Of a stretch of 64,000 nt of DNA, positions 47,236 through 58,445 are shown in pieces. Source of the stretch: Penium margaritaceum (lineage: Eukaryota; Streptophyta; Zygnematophyceae; Desmidiales; Peniaceae). Position 1 is the first letter of the stretch. Each line of letters begins with the position of its first letter. The DNA lies in assembly GCA_023375785.1 (NCBI GenBank), contig SZWC01001206.1, forward strand, positions 13,463 to 77,462, written 5' to 3'. The position numbers were made by a program, and so were the translations under genes. The notes beneath the pieces were generated by a model. That model searched no databases and was not told the DNA's origin. It saw only the letters and a program-made list of their open reading frames with translations.

Positions 47236-50158
47236 GTATTGCGTACATACTCAGCAACCTTCGGGTACTTCAGCACGTCGGAAGGCCAGCCACCAAGGGC
47301 TGTGATCATGGGACTCCAACTGTCCGGCAAGGCCAGAAGGAGGATCATAGCTTGCAACTTAGAATCAATCTCCCAACCAGTGGCCACGCACTCCGTTGTG
47401 AGTGAGTCAATCTGCTGCATGATCTCCATGATGTTGTCACCTTCATGAGCTCGGAGGATGAGGAGCGGTTTGAAGATGAAGAGCTGACTGGCAAGGTTGG
47501 TTGACTGGTAGATGAAGCAGTGTTTTGATCATGCGTCTGCGGCCAGGGTGCATCCTTTGATGTGCCCAAGTTGTGGTGGGCATAACGCGGACACAAGGAG
47601 TGCCAACGCCTTTTGTCGCGCTTCTTGTATGCCTCATTAACCTCAGCCGTTGCCGTCTCCGGTGAAGCAGGCTTATCACCCTTTACGAGTTCAAGCAGTC
47701 CCTTGTGGTCGAAGAAGACCTCAAACTGCCACTTCCACATGGCAAAGCCTGTCCCATCAAACTCAAGGACAGTACGGCTGCTTGGAAGCATGAAATCAAG
47801 CTTGCTTGGAACCCCTTAGAGGCATGGGCCCATAACCCTTTGTTGGCCTGAGGGTGAGTGTGCACCCTCGAAGGTCCCTAGCAGTGGCTGGTTCACACCA
47901 CCAACGGGTTTTGGAGAGACTGAAACTGTGGAGGCAAATGGTTCCAAGGATGGCAGAAAACTGGGCAGAGAGTGAGGCAATATTTTTGGCCTGAATTGAC
48001 TGGGAATGAACTCTTGACAAAGGCTTACAAGCCATGGAATTTTATAGCAACTGATCAAAGCTTTCTAGAACACTAAAGCATGCCAGATTTGGAGCTTACC
48101 AACAAATTTTACGGCTTCTAGAGTGGCCCTTGGTAGGCTGTCCTTTTCCCACCTAGGAAGGCATCCCTTCCTTCCTCTAGAAGCTTCTGCCTCTTCCTAG
48201 GTTCCTCAGCTTGCTTCTAGTAGAAGGAAAGGTATCCAGAAGACCAAGACATCCCTAGATGCCTTGTAGAACAAGTCAACCCTTCTAGAAGGTGTGCCAC
48301 CTTCCTGGACCCTCACCTGGCGTTCTAGACCCTCAAGGAGGAATTCTAGAGTTTGAGCTGGCTTCCTAGCATCTATGTTTCACCTTCCTTGAGGCAAGGC
48401 AGAAATTGATCTTGTGGGACTTGAACCCGGGCCCTTGCCTCTAGAGGTGGACACCATTAACCACTAATCCACTAAGGCTTGTCGTTTTGGTGTTCTTTTC
48501 TAGAGTCACTCCTGCCATGGTGAGGAGCATCTCTCCAACAAAAGCATCGTCTTGAACTGCTCCCACGTCTCTGTCTTCTTCGTCAATGCCCGCGCACCAA
48601 GCCATATTTCCCAAGACAAAGGTAGATTCAACAATGGTTGTAGCCGTTTTGTAGCTCCCAGCCCGTACGTCAACCCAACGGGATTCTGCTAGCATAATGT
48701 CGATCACCACTGTAGCGCCATTCCTTGGAGCAGGGCAGGTGCACAATATAGTCTTGTTGCATCTTCTTTGATGGAAACGCCCAACGCCATGAAGTGTTGG
48801 TGCACTTTGAAGAGCTACTCCCTCGCAAGGCCCTTGCTGGTGTAGAAATCTGGCTCCTTCGGCTTGGGCCACCAAAAGGCAGGTGTAGAGGGCAATGTGA
48901 CACTCCCCAACGCACTGCTCCCTTGGCCAAAGTGCCTCACCTCAACCTTTGTGCGCAACCACACATTCCCTTGACGCAACTTGCCCATAGCATGTCGGAT
49001 CACCTCCATGAGATAGGCCTGGACATACGCTACTGCTGCCATGCTTCTGGTTGTGAGAATAAAATTGTGGCCAAATGCAGTTGTGGCACAGCTATTGCCT
49101 CCCCTGGGTTTGCGCAAAGCCGAACGAATGTGTGTGGCTCTGATACCAAATGTGAAGTGCGTGGTGCTTCGCGTGATGATCACATGCTGAGCCCTTGAGA
49201 TAAACCTCCCAACCCTCAACCCATTGGTGTGTCTGACCAACCCTGAGATGTCGCTTGACCCTCTTCTAGGAGCAAGACTGCTATTAGTGACCAAAACTTC
49301 GCGCCGTGCAACTCTCCCAACGACGTTTGCATCAAGGTACGCTGCAAAAGACTTATAGGATCGAATGGATGTGTGCAAGGAAATACTTGGAGGACAAGGA
49401 GAGTTGGGCAGGCAATGAATCCCTAGACTTGAGAGATCAGTGAAAGGAAATACATTAAGTCTCTCGGTAAGGTTGGCATGCCTAGAACAATCCCTAGGCT
49501 TCCTTGTGTACCAGATCCTATGAGCCTGCCAAGAGCCCCTCGGCACTCTGAAGTTCTCTAATGCAACACAACCACGCAAAAAACACATGAATAATGTAAT
49601 ACCCATTTTGAGCTTTCCAACGTATCAAAGAACACCTCCATATGTGTAGAAACCGCTACGTTATGGCATTTTGAGTACTCCACGCGTTACTGCTGCTGGC
49701 AGCACCGCAAGCGAGGGTCACTATTGCCCAAAGTGCCCTTGCTTGCAAATGTAGCTCCAGCTGCGCACCCAAAGCGCCCATGGAACCCAATGACCCTTGC
49801 CTCATTGGCTAAGCATCCATCCAAGGGCGCTTTGGGTGTAGTGGGCAAGAAAATTGCTCCGCCGTGCTCGGGGTTGAACGGACACATCTATTGTTTTTCA
49901 GAAGGTGTGGATCCCACCTTTGCATGGCCGTTTCTTCCTTGTCCCTGCACCGAATCTTCTTTGATACAGGTTTCCACGTATAGTAGAATTTTGCTCCTAA
50001 GGGCAGCAAAAACTTGAAGCTGAGATGTCATTGAGGGAGAGGAGTCCACGTGTGCTAGGCATGTTTGAGAGAGGGGAGTCAATTGTCAATGAATGGCAAT
50101 AGGTTTGGCTCGGATGAGCCTTCATCAGGCCAATGAACAGAATGAAAGCAGCTCACAT

Positions 50159-50574
50159 CCATGTTGACTTCGATGTTCGTTGTAGGGCCCCTACAACCAC
50201 ATCGGTACCGCGAGGTACATCGATGTAGCATCGATGTGGTGTAGGCCTATGAGGGCAACCGGGACCTACCTGCACAAAAGATTGCTACCGTTTACAAGCC
50301 AACACCAAATTTGAGTACCCACAGTGATTTAAATACACCAAAAGGGTCACCAAAATACGTGGAACATGAAGACAACAAATGTTAAATGGCTGACGGTTTC
50401 AATGTGATGTTTTTGCTCACATTCAATTGTTTGCAACCCATGATTTCTAGACCATGTTGGCTGGATATTGGCCAACGCCCCCCGAACCCACATCGATGTG
50501 GCGAGTCCTGGCTACATCGATGTGTCGAGGTGGACATCGATGTACCGATGTTCGAGGGGCCAAGATCAACACTG
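50159..50574. mobile_element. hAT-like MITE in the PLE-3 left pLTR
   Basis: A 416-bp insert flanked by a perfect 8-bp duplication gctcacat (50151-50158 and 50575-50582). The ends are short imperfect inverted repeats (CCATGTTGACTT on the left, CAGTGTTGATCTT read inward from the right). Four perfect copies of the palindrome ACATCGATGT lie near the ends (50217-50226, 50490-50499, 50514-50523, 50534-50543), with partial copies beside them. It has no coding capacity. 8-bp duplications and subterminal motif clusters are hAT traits. Confidence 0.75.
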
Positions 50575-50879
50575 GCTCACATGCTAAAAGGATAAATGTG
50601 GGATAGATTCAGGGGAGAGCCCGTCACAACCAGGGAACTGGGCGGCTCGAGGACAGGGAGCACGAGAGATTTGACACACCAAAGTACACCCAAGGCCGCT
50701 AAGTGCTCAATGGGGGATTCGCGCCAGCACTAGGAAATTAGTAAGTCTTCTAGGGAGCTGCCAGGCCAAAAAACCACGAGGGAGGAACACAACAGGATTA
50801 AACAAATTCTAAGACCTTTTGCAAAACAAAATTTTAGACATTTTTTTAAACGTCTAAAGAGTGTCCCAAGGCGAAGGGA

Positions 50880-53800
50880 TTATGACTGAGGGGTCAGAAG
50901 TGTCCTCATCACCAGGAGCCTGCAAGGGTCTTTGTGCGTGCTTGTGGCAGTTTTGCGCGAGCTGACTTTGAGAAGTTATGACAGCTTGGAGTAGGTCCAG
51001 GAGAGGATCAGGGGGTTAAGGAAGAATGCATCATGGAGAAAATAGAAGTATTTCTCATTCGAGGATTGAAGGAGGTACCTGCGGAGCTCCGCAAGAATGA
51101 AGGAGCGTTTGCAGTTGATGGGGTGGTAGCTGCGGTAGGACAAGTACAAGTACAAATTCATGGGCTTCTGGAATGTTGTGGTGTCCAGGAGGCCGCTGTC
51201 CATAAACAGCTTGCCCTTGAAGATGGAGAGGTCTAGGAAGTCAATCCTGATGGGGCTGATGATGTACTTGATGTGGATGTTCTGGTCGAGGGAGTTGATG
51301 TGCTCCAGAAATTGCTGGAGGCCACTCTCGGGACCAGACCACAGGATGACGCCATCATTGATTTACCTTTTGTGTAGGAGAAGATTTTCAGAGACAACCA
51401 AAAACCTGTCCAGGAAGCTCATAAAAAGTACTGCAAAGCAGACGGCTGCCAGGGTACCTATGGCAGTCCCCTTGATTTCCTTCCACGTCCTGCCTTCGAA
51501 TTCAACAAATTTGTTGTATATCACCCATGTAAACAGAGCCATGACTAGGGGTGCCTTCGGGTGTCTTTCCTGATGTTGCACGACATTGATGCAGTGCAGA
51601 GCTTTGGCAAGTGGAATGCTGGGGTAAAGAGCTTCAACGTCGTATGTCGCCAGCCGAAAGCTAGCGGGAAAGGGGGTGGAGGAAAGATGAAGAAGGAGGG
51701 AGGTGCTGTCACGGAGATAGGTGGGTTGTTTCTCTACCAAGGGGCAAAGCTCAGCGTCTAACCATTTGGAGACGTTTTTGGTCACCCAAGACTGGCTTGC
51801 AGTGACTGGTTGTCCGAGGATTGGTGACATGTGCACCTTGAGGATGACGTAGAATGGACAAGGCTTGAAGCCGCCGGCAGGTTTCTGAAATAAAAACCTC
51901 CAAGTTGATTCTCTAAGGAGGCAACTATCCTTGAAGCGGGAGTAGATGCCAAGGAGTTCGTTGAAGAGTCTATCAGGATTAGTTGGGGCTGCGACGTAGG
52001 TGGAGCTGTCATTCAGGTGTCGAAGGCACTCCGATATGTAGTCCCCGTGGTCGATAAATGTGAAGCCAAGGTTCTTGTCAGCTTGCTTGATGACGATGCC
52101 CTAGTCATTTCTGAGAGACTTGAGGGCTGTGAGCAATCTGAGATTGTTTCTTCTATGTAGGGGGAGAGGAGTGGAGGAACAACGCTCTTTAACCTCCAAT
52201 GCCAGAAGATCAAGAATTCTTTGTAGTTCACCAGGGGTTTCTGGTGGTTGCCAGGAGGGGTTGGGGATGCGAAAGGGATCTCAAGGTAGGTGCTGACTCT
52301 CCCGAAAAAAGTACGCCAGTTTTGCGGATCTGGAGAAGTCCTTCAAACTATCCATCACCAAGTTGTCAGAAAAGAATTTGCGTGGAAAACATAGTTGAGG
52401 CCGAGGCTCAGGAACTGATGCTCGTGGGCGGTGAGGTTTCTAGAACACAACTTGTGGATGTCGAAATCAGTGATTTTGCAGGATAAGAAGGAGATGGTTT
52501 GCAAAGCAAAGCGTACCCGCGCAGCCTCATGCACCGTTAGGTGCGTTTCTTGCCGCTGCTGGGGTCTGAACCATGTTTTGGGCCGTTTTTTGGGCGGTTT
52601 TTGGCTGTATCGTGGTTCTCGCCACGGTTCTGGTCGTTGTTTTTGCCGCCTTGGCCCTGTTGCTCCGGCTACGGTTTTGGCTATTGCTTCTGCTGCTTTG
52701 GCTGGTGCTTCTGCTGGTGCTGCTGCTGGTGCCTTTGCTGCTGCTGTTGCTGCTACAGCTTTGGCTGCTGCTTCTGCTGTTTTCTCGGATCTTTCTTGGG
52801 CTGTGCAGGTGTTTTCTACTGCTATGGAGGAGGAGCAAAATGATTGAGGCGGCGGTCCACTGCAGTCTTGATTTTCTGGGCAGCCGCATCCACTTTCTTG
52901 GCGATGATTTCACTGATGGTGGGCTCCACCATGATCTTTGACTCAGTAGCGGCGGTATCTTTGATGAATTTGTCTTGTTTCACCTTCTTGTGTTCTTTTT
53001 CAACTTCATCAAAGTATTGCCTTTCAAGGAGGTTAGCATAAGCTACCTCTATGTCGGTGATGAGCTTGGAGATCCAACCCTTGTGCTTAGCATCAGAGTT
53101 TTTTTCCATGAGGCTTGCAATAGTAGAGGGGTTTTGTGGAGAGCGGAGATGGTTTTCAAGGAGAAGCTTGAGCTCGGCCTTGCAGCCAAGAATCTCTTCA
53201 ACAAGATCTTGGAGCTGTTGTTCTTTGCCGCGGATTAGAATAGGGGCCTGTATCAGCAAAAAGGCATGGAAGTTTGCATCGAGATCTTGGTTAATGGTGG
53301 TGCGCAGTTGTGGGCGGTTGTCGCAGTGGAAAGCCGGACCCTTGATGCGCATTAAGGTCTAGAGCTTATTCTTGCTAGAAAGCTCCTTCATCTTGTTAAG
53401 GCCGGGCTCTGTTTTAACGAGGGAGCTGATGAGCTTGGAAAGAACTTTTGGTTGCGCATCATAGATCTTGCGCAAGCCTTCAGGAATTGAACCAAGAGAG
53501 ACTGTGGCAGATTTGAAGGGTGCAACAGCTTGAATGGGTGGGATGGCAACTGGCTGCACGTTGACAAGAGGAGGAGCCACTCTTATTGAAGGTGCAGGAG
53601 CAGCGGCCGAAGGAGCGGCATCTGGGACAACTACCCCGGCGTTTCCTTCCATGTTGGCAAGAGTAGGGGTGTCTGGCACCCCTTCGATCTCCTCCACAGA
53701 GTCAGGTACCTCTTTGATGGCGTCGCGGTCTTGCTCATCAGCAGTCTTGGATCTCTTGAGTCAAGGTTGAGTAGGAGGAGGCTTCTTGGAGTTTTCAGCC

Positions 53801-53913
53801 CGCGAGGCGGAGATGGCGGGCAACGCAACAGTAGTAGAGTTTTGCTTCTCGGGGCAGCAAGAACTCGAAGCTGAGATGTGATTGAGGGAGAGGAGCCCAT
53901 GTGTGCTAGGCAT
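50880..53913 (-). pseudogene. PLE-3 coding region
   Basis: The coiled-coil and N-part lie at 52822-53913 and the Gln-rich linker over 52640-52800. The RT shows YDVEALYPSIP (about 51610-51645) and KGTAIGTLAAVCFAVLFMSFLDRF (split here around 51410-51480), then the PLE C-terminal region near 50976-51203. Confidence 0.75.
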
Positions 53914-53942
53914 GTTTGAGAAAGGGGAGTCAAAGATTAATG

Positions 53943-53986
53943 ACTGGCAACATGTTTCTGCTCGGTTGAGCCTTCATCAGGCCATC
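53943..53986 (-). ncRNA. hammerhead ribozyme in the PLE-3/4 middle pLTR (near-complete)
   Basis: Both core boxes CUGAUGA (53974-53980) and GAAA (53954-53957) and the GUU site are kept. Stem II has four good pairs and loop AACC; helix I is slightly weaker. The copies near 38975, 42130, 45567, 50096 and 57370 keep the fold less well. Confidence 0.6.
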
Positions 53987-54281
53987 GAACACAATGACAA
54001 CAGCTTACATGCTAAAAGCATACACGTGGGACAGAACCAGGGGAAAGCCCGTCGCAACCAGGGAACTGGGCGGCTCGGGGACAGGGAGCACAAGAGATTT
54101 GATGCACCAAAGCACACCCGAGGTTGCTAAATGCTCAGGGAGGGATTCGGGCCCGCACTAGGAAATTAGAGAGTCTCCTAGGGAGCTGCCAGGACAAAAT
54201 AGCACGAGGGAGGAACATAGCAGGATTGAACAAATTTAGACGTTTTGCAAAACGTCTAAAAATTGTCCCAAGGCAAAGGGA

Positions 54282-57200
54282 CTATGATTGGGGGGTCAGA
54301 AGTGTCCTCAACACCATGGGCCTGCGAGGGTCTTCGTGCGTGCTCGTGGCAGTTTGGCGCGAGTGGACTTTCACAAGCAGTTGTGGCTGCTGGAAGTAGG
54401 TCCAGGAGAGGAACAGGGGGTTAAGGAAGTGTGTAGGGTACCCCCGGGCGCGAAGCCTCTTGAAGAATGCATCATGGAGAAAACAGAAGTCTTTCTCATG
54501 CAAGGATTGAAGGAGGTACCTGCGGATCTCCGCACGAATGAAGGAGCGTTTGCATCTGATGTGGTGGTAGCTGCGGTAGGGTAGGTACAAGTACAAATGC
54601 ATGGGCTTTTGGCATTTGTTGGTGTCTAGAAGGCTACTTTCCATAAACTGCTTGCCCTTGAAGATGGAGAGGTCTAAGAAGTCAATGCTAACGCGGCTGA
54701 TGATGTACTTGATGTGGATGTTCTGGTCGAGGGAGTTGATGTGCTCAAGAAATTGCTGGAGGCCATCCTCGGGACTAGATCACATGATGAGGCCGTCATC
54801 GATGTACCTTTTGTCCAGGAGAAAATTTTTGGAGACAACCAAAAACCTGTCCAGAAAGCTCATAAAAAAGCACTGCAAAGCAGACGGCTGCTGGGGTACC
54901 CATGGCGGTCCCCTTGATTTGCTTCCACGTCCTACCGTGGAACTCAACAAATTTGTTGTACATCACCCATGTAAACAGAGCCATGACTACGGGTGCCTTC
55001 GGGTGTCTTTCTTGATGTAGCACAGCATTGATGCAGTGCAGAGCTTTGGCGACTGGGATGCTGGGGTGAAGAGCTTCAACGTCATATGTCACCAATAGAC
55101 AGTTAGTGGGAAAGGGGGTGGAGGAAAGGTGAAGAAAGAGGGAGGTGCTGTCACGGAGATAGGTGGGTTGTTTCTCCACAAAGGGGCGAAGCTCGGCGTC
55201 TAACCATTTGGAGACGTTTTTGGTCACCCAAGAGTGGCTAGCGGCGATTGGTTGTCCGAGAAATGGTGACCTGTGCACCTTGAGGATGACGTAGAACGGA
55301 CAAGGCTTGAAGCCGCTGGCAGGTTTCTCAAACAAAAACCTTCAGGTTGATTCTCCATGGAGGCAACCATCCTTGAAGCGGGAGTAGATTCCAAGGAGTT
55401 CGTTGAGGAGTCTGTCAGGATTCGCTGGGGCTGCGACGTAGGTGGAGCTGTCATTCAGGTGTCAAAGGCACTCCGAGATGTAGTCCCCGCGGTCGATAAT
55501 TGTGAGGCCAAGGTTCTTGTCAGCTTGCTTGATGACCATGCCGTGGTTGTTTCTGAGAGACTTGAGGGCAGTGAGCAATCTGAGTTTGTTTCTTCTGCGC
55601 GGGGCGAGAGGAGTGGAGGAACAACGCTCTTTAACCTCCTACGCCAGAAGATCAAGAATTCTTTATAGCTCACCAGGCGTTTCTGGCGGTTGCCAGGAGG
55701 GGTTGGGGATGCGGAAGCGATCTCGAGGGAGGTGCTGAATCTCCCGAAAAAAGTATGTCTGTTTTGCTGATCTGGAGAAATCCTTTAAACTATCGATCAC
55801 CAAGTTGTCAGAAAAGAATTTTGGGCGGAACACATAGTTGAGGCCGAGGCTCAGGAACTGATGCTCATCGGCAGTGAGATTTCTAGAACACAACTTGTGG
55901 ATGCCAAAATCAGTGATTCTGCAGGATAAGAAGGAGATGGTTTGCAAAGCAAAGCGCACCAGTGCAGCCTCATGCACCGTTAGGTGCGTTTCTTGCCGCC
56001 GTTAGGGTCTGAACCGTTTTTTGGAGCATTTTTTGGGTGGTTGTTGGCTGTACTGTGGTTGTGGCCACGGTTCTGGCCGTTGTTTTGGCCGCTTTGGCCT
56101 TGTTGCTTCTGCTGCGGTTTTGCCTGCTGCTTCTACTGCTGCGGCTGCTGCTTTTGCTACTGCTGCTAGTACTGCTGCAGCTTTGGTTGCTGCTTTTGTT
56201 GTTTTCCCGGATCTTTCTTGGGCTGTGCTGGAGTTTTCTGCTGTTGTGGAGGAGGAGCTAACTGAGTGAGGCGGCGGTCCACCGTAGTTTTGATGTTTTG
56301 GGTGGCCGCATCCAGTTTCTTGGCGATGATTTTGCCGATGGTGGGCTTCGCCTCCATCTTTGACTCAGCAATGGCTGTATCTTTGTTGAATTTGGCTTGT
56401 TTCTCCTTCTTGTATTCTGTGTCAACTTCATGCAAGTATTGCCTTTCAAGGAGGTTAGCGTAAGCTACCTCCACGTCGGTGATGAGCTTGGAGATCCAAC
56501 CCTTGTGCTTAGCATTGGAGTTTTCTGTCCATGAGGCTTGCAAGAGTAGAGGAGTTTGCTGGAGGGCGGAGATGGTTTTCAAGCAAAAGCTTGAGCTCGG
56601 CCTTGCAGTCAATAATCTCTTCAACAAGATCTTGGAGCTGTTGTTCTTTGCTGCGGATGAAAACAGGGACCTGCATCAGCAAAAAGGCATGGAAGTTTGC
56701 ATCGAGATCTTGGTTAATGGTGGTGCGCAGTTGTGGGCAGTTGTTGCAGTGGAAAGCTGGACCCTTGATGCGCCTGGAGGTTGAGAGCTCATTCTTGCTG
56801 GAAAGCTCCTTCATCTTGTTAACGCCTGCCTCCGTTTGAACCAGGGAGCTGATGAGCTTGGAAAGAACTTTCAGTTGCGCATCATAGATCTTGTGCAAGC
56901 CTTCAGGAATTGAACCAAGGGAGACTGTGGCAGAGTTGACGGGTGCCACAGCTTGAACGGGTGGGTTGGCAACTGGCTGCACGTTGACAAGAGGAGGAGC
57001 CACTCCTGTGGAAGGTGCAGGAGCGGCGGCTGCAGGAGCGGCATCCGGGACGATTTCCCCGGCGTTTCCTACCATGTTGGCAAGAGTAGGGGTGCCTGGC
57101 ACCTCTTCGATCTCCTCCACAGAGTCAGGTACCTCTTTGATGGCGTCGCGGTCCTGCTCATCAGCAGTCTTGGATCTCTTGAGTCGAGGTTGAGTAGGTG

Positions 57201-57336
57201 GAGGTTGCTTGGAGTTCTTGTCCCGCGAGGCGGAGGTGGCGGGCAACGCAACACTAGAAGAATTTTGCTTCTCGGGGCAGCAAGAAATCATAGCTGAGAT
57301 GTGATTGAGGGAGAGGAGCTCACGTGTGCTAGGCAT
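54282..57336 (-). pseudogene. PLE-4 coding region
   Basis: A 284-residue N-terminal frame (56509-57363) gives the Pro/Ala-rich and coiled-coil part. 56166-56627 continues it through KEKQAKFNKDTA into a Gln-rich stretch (QQQKTPAQPKKDPGKQQKQQ). RT blocks are at 55663-55977, 54796-55335 (YDVEALHPSIP, then AMGTPAAVCFAVLF) and 54282-54644. The stop matches PLE-1 and PLE-2. Confidence 0.78.
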
Positions 57337-57801
57337 GTTTGAGAAAGGGGAGTCAAAGGTCAATGATTGGCAACATATTTTGGCTCAGGTGAGCCTTCAT
57401 TAGGCCAATGAACACAATGACAGCAGCTCACATGCTAAAAGCATACACGTACAGAACCAGGGGAGAACCCGTCGCAACCAGGGATCTGGGCGGCTCGGGG
57501 ATAGGAAGCGCAAGAAATTTGATGCACCAAAGTACACCCGAGGTCGCTAAATGCTCAGGGGGGGGGGGGGATTCGCGCCCGCATTAGGAAATTAGAGAGT
57601 CTCCTAGGAGCTGCCGGGCCAAAATAGTACGAGGGAGGAACACATCAGGATTAAACAAATTTAGTGGTTTTGCAAAACGTCTAATTTTTTTTAACTTTTA
57701 GACGTTTTGCAAAACTTATAATACAATAGGAGCATTAAAACATGAATCTGACATCAGAATGAAGAGATAATCACCGCCTTGACTGATGGCTCCCATAACA
57801 A

Positions 57802-58445
57802 TGTTTCAGCATGCTAACATTGTTTAGGGAACATCCACATGAATGCATGCCAGAAAATCCCAAATGTACACTCCTTGTATGTAATAAGTTTTTTTAGTGG
57901 GCTCTATGTGATGTTTATTAGTTTCTGAAAACAGTCCATGTTCACCATTTTGTTCACTTTTCAATGCACTAATTGACACACGGTTTCATGGGTGAGTCCA
58001 TTGGTCATACATGACCCATCGCGTGGTGATTTTGGTGTTTCATTTCAGAAGTTTCAGAAAAATGTGACGACCTTCCAAAGTCATTGACAGAATTATCACA
58101 AACCGCATTGATGTTTTGACAATATTTTGTCAAATTCTTGGTGATGATGTACTTTTGGAAATATGAACCTCAATATTCGAAAAACCCTCCGACTTGTTGG
58201 TGGAGTTTGCAAAACAACCACTTAGAACATGACGCCGCACACACCACTTGTCTCAATCGTCCATGATTCCAAGATTGCCTTATTCTTGTTTTTGTGATCA
58301 ATTGTATGAACTGGGTAGTTCCAACACTCACCATTGAAGTGCACTTCTTCTTAAAGAAAAACTACTCAATCTTCACAATTTCCCAAGGTGTCTTTTGCTC
58401 AGTAACCTCTACGTGTATACCACCTAGTGTTTTAATTATGTGACA
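57802..58445 (+). repeat. Gypsy-1 3' LTR
   Basis: Aligned with 1930-2509 (see Gypsy-1). The first 280 bp were copied into the array at 34304-34583, 39403-39682 and 45996-46272. It ends ATTATGTGACA. Confidence 0.6.

Larger units (their letters stand above)
49986..57713 (-). mobile_element. PLE-3/PLE-4 head-to-tail tandem sharing a middle pLTR
   Basis: The order is pLTR 49986-50850 (with a MITE inside), body, pLTR 53834-54262, body, pLTR 57257-57713. Both bodies run on the minus strand. Head-to-tail tandems with a shared repeat are typical of PLEs. The target site is the same as in the other units. The element is broken in both bodies. Confidence 0.85.
6645..57800 (-). mobile_element. Gypsy-2: Ty3/gypsy chromovirus fossil hosting three other insertions and an amplified 5' end
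   Basis: On the minus strand the parts run: 5' LTR (29524-34303, split by a PLE, and its amplified copies), primer site, gag N-part (28915-29510), gag C-part (15546-16127), protease (15297-15545), protease-RT linker and RT start (about 8640-9317), integrase and chromodomain (7700-8640), polypurine tract, 3' LTR (6645-7569). Copia-1 interrupts it between the protease and the linker; Copia-2 interrupts gag. Most of RT and RNase H is not found. The LTRs differ strongly by eye, so it is old, and it is broken in many places. The outer edge 57800 belongs to the last amplified copy. Confidence 0.7.
47236..58078 (-). repeat. amplified unit R6 with tandem PLE pair
   Basis: It contains Copia-2 gag 47236-47840, LTR 47841-48540, Gypsy-2 gag N-part to about 49149, Gypsy-2 LTR 49151-57800 interrupted by PLE-3 and PLE-4, and then the start of the complete Gypsy-1 3' LTR. 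Beyond 58078 the sequence no longer returns to Copia-2 gag, so this is the outer end of the array. Confidence 0.78.
1930..58445 (+). mobile_element. Gypsy-1: Ty3/gypsy chromovirus fossil, outermost element of the nest
   Basis: This is the outermost and oldest recognisable element. Its internal part reads 5' to 3' on the + strand at 2510-6644: gag, zinc-knuckle relic, reverse transcriptase/RNase H, integrase and chromodomain. Its 3' LTR is not next to the chromodomain but at 57802-58445, because Gypsy-2 and everything inside it sit between them. The two LTRs share their first bases (TGTT..CATG.TA.C), the block around 2250-2330 versus 58180-58260, and the final pyrimidine-rich block ending in ATGTAACA or ATGTGACA. 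It is heavily broken in every domain. I could not see a convincing target-site duplication. Confidence 0.65.

Noticed and set aside
34764-48540. Independent solo-LTR insertions of Copia-2
   Set aside because: All copies have the same Gypsy-2 gag sequence on one side and Copia-2 gag on the other, so they were copied as part of a larger unit.
28170-58078. Regularly spaced repeats as a CRISPR-like array or satellite
   Set aside because: Units are kilobases long, unequal in length and made of recognisable retroelement parts.
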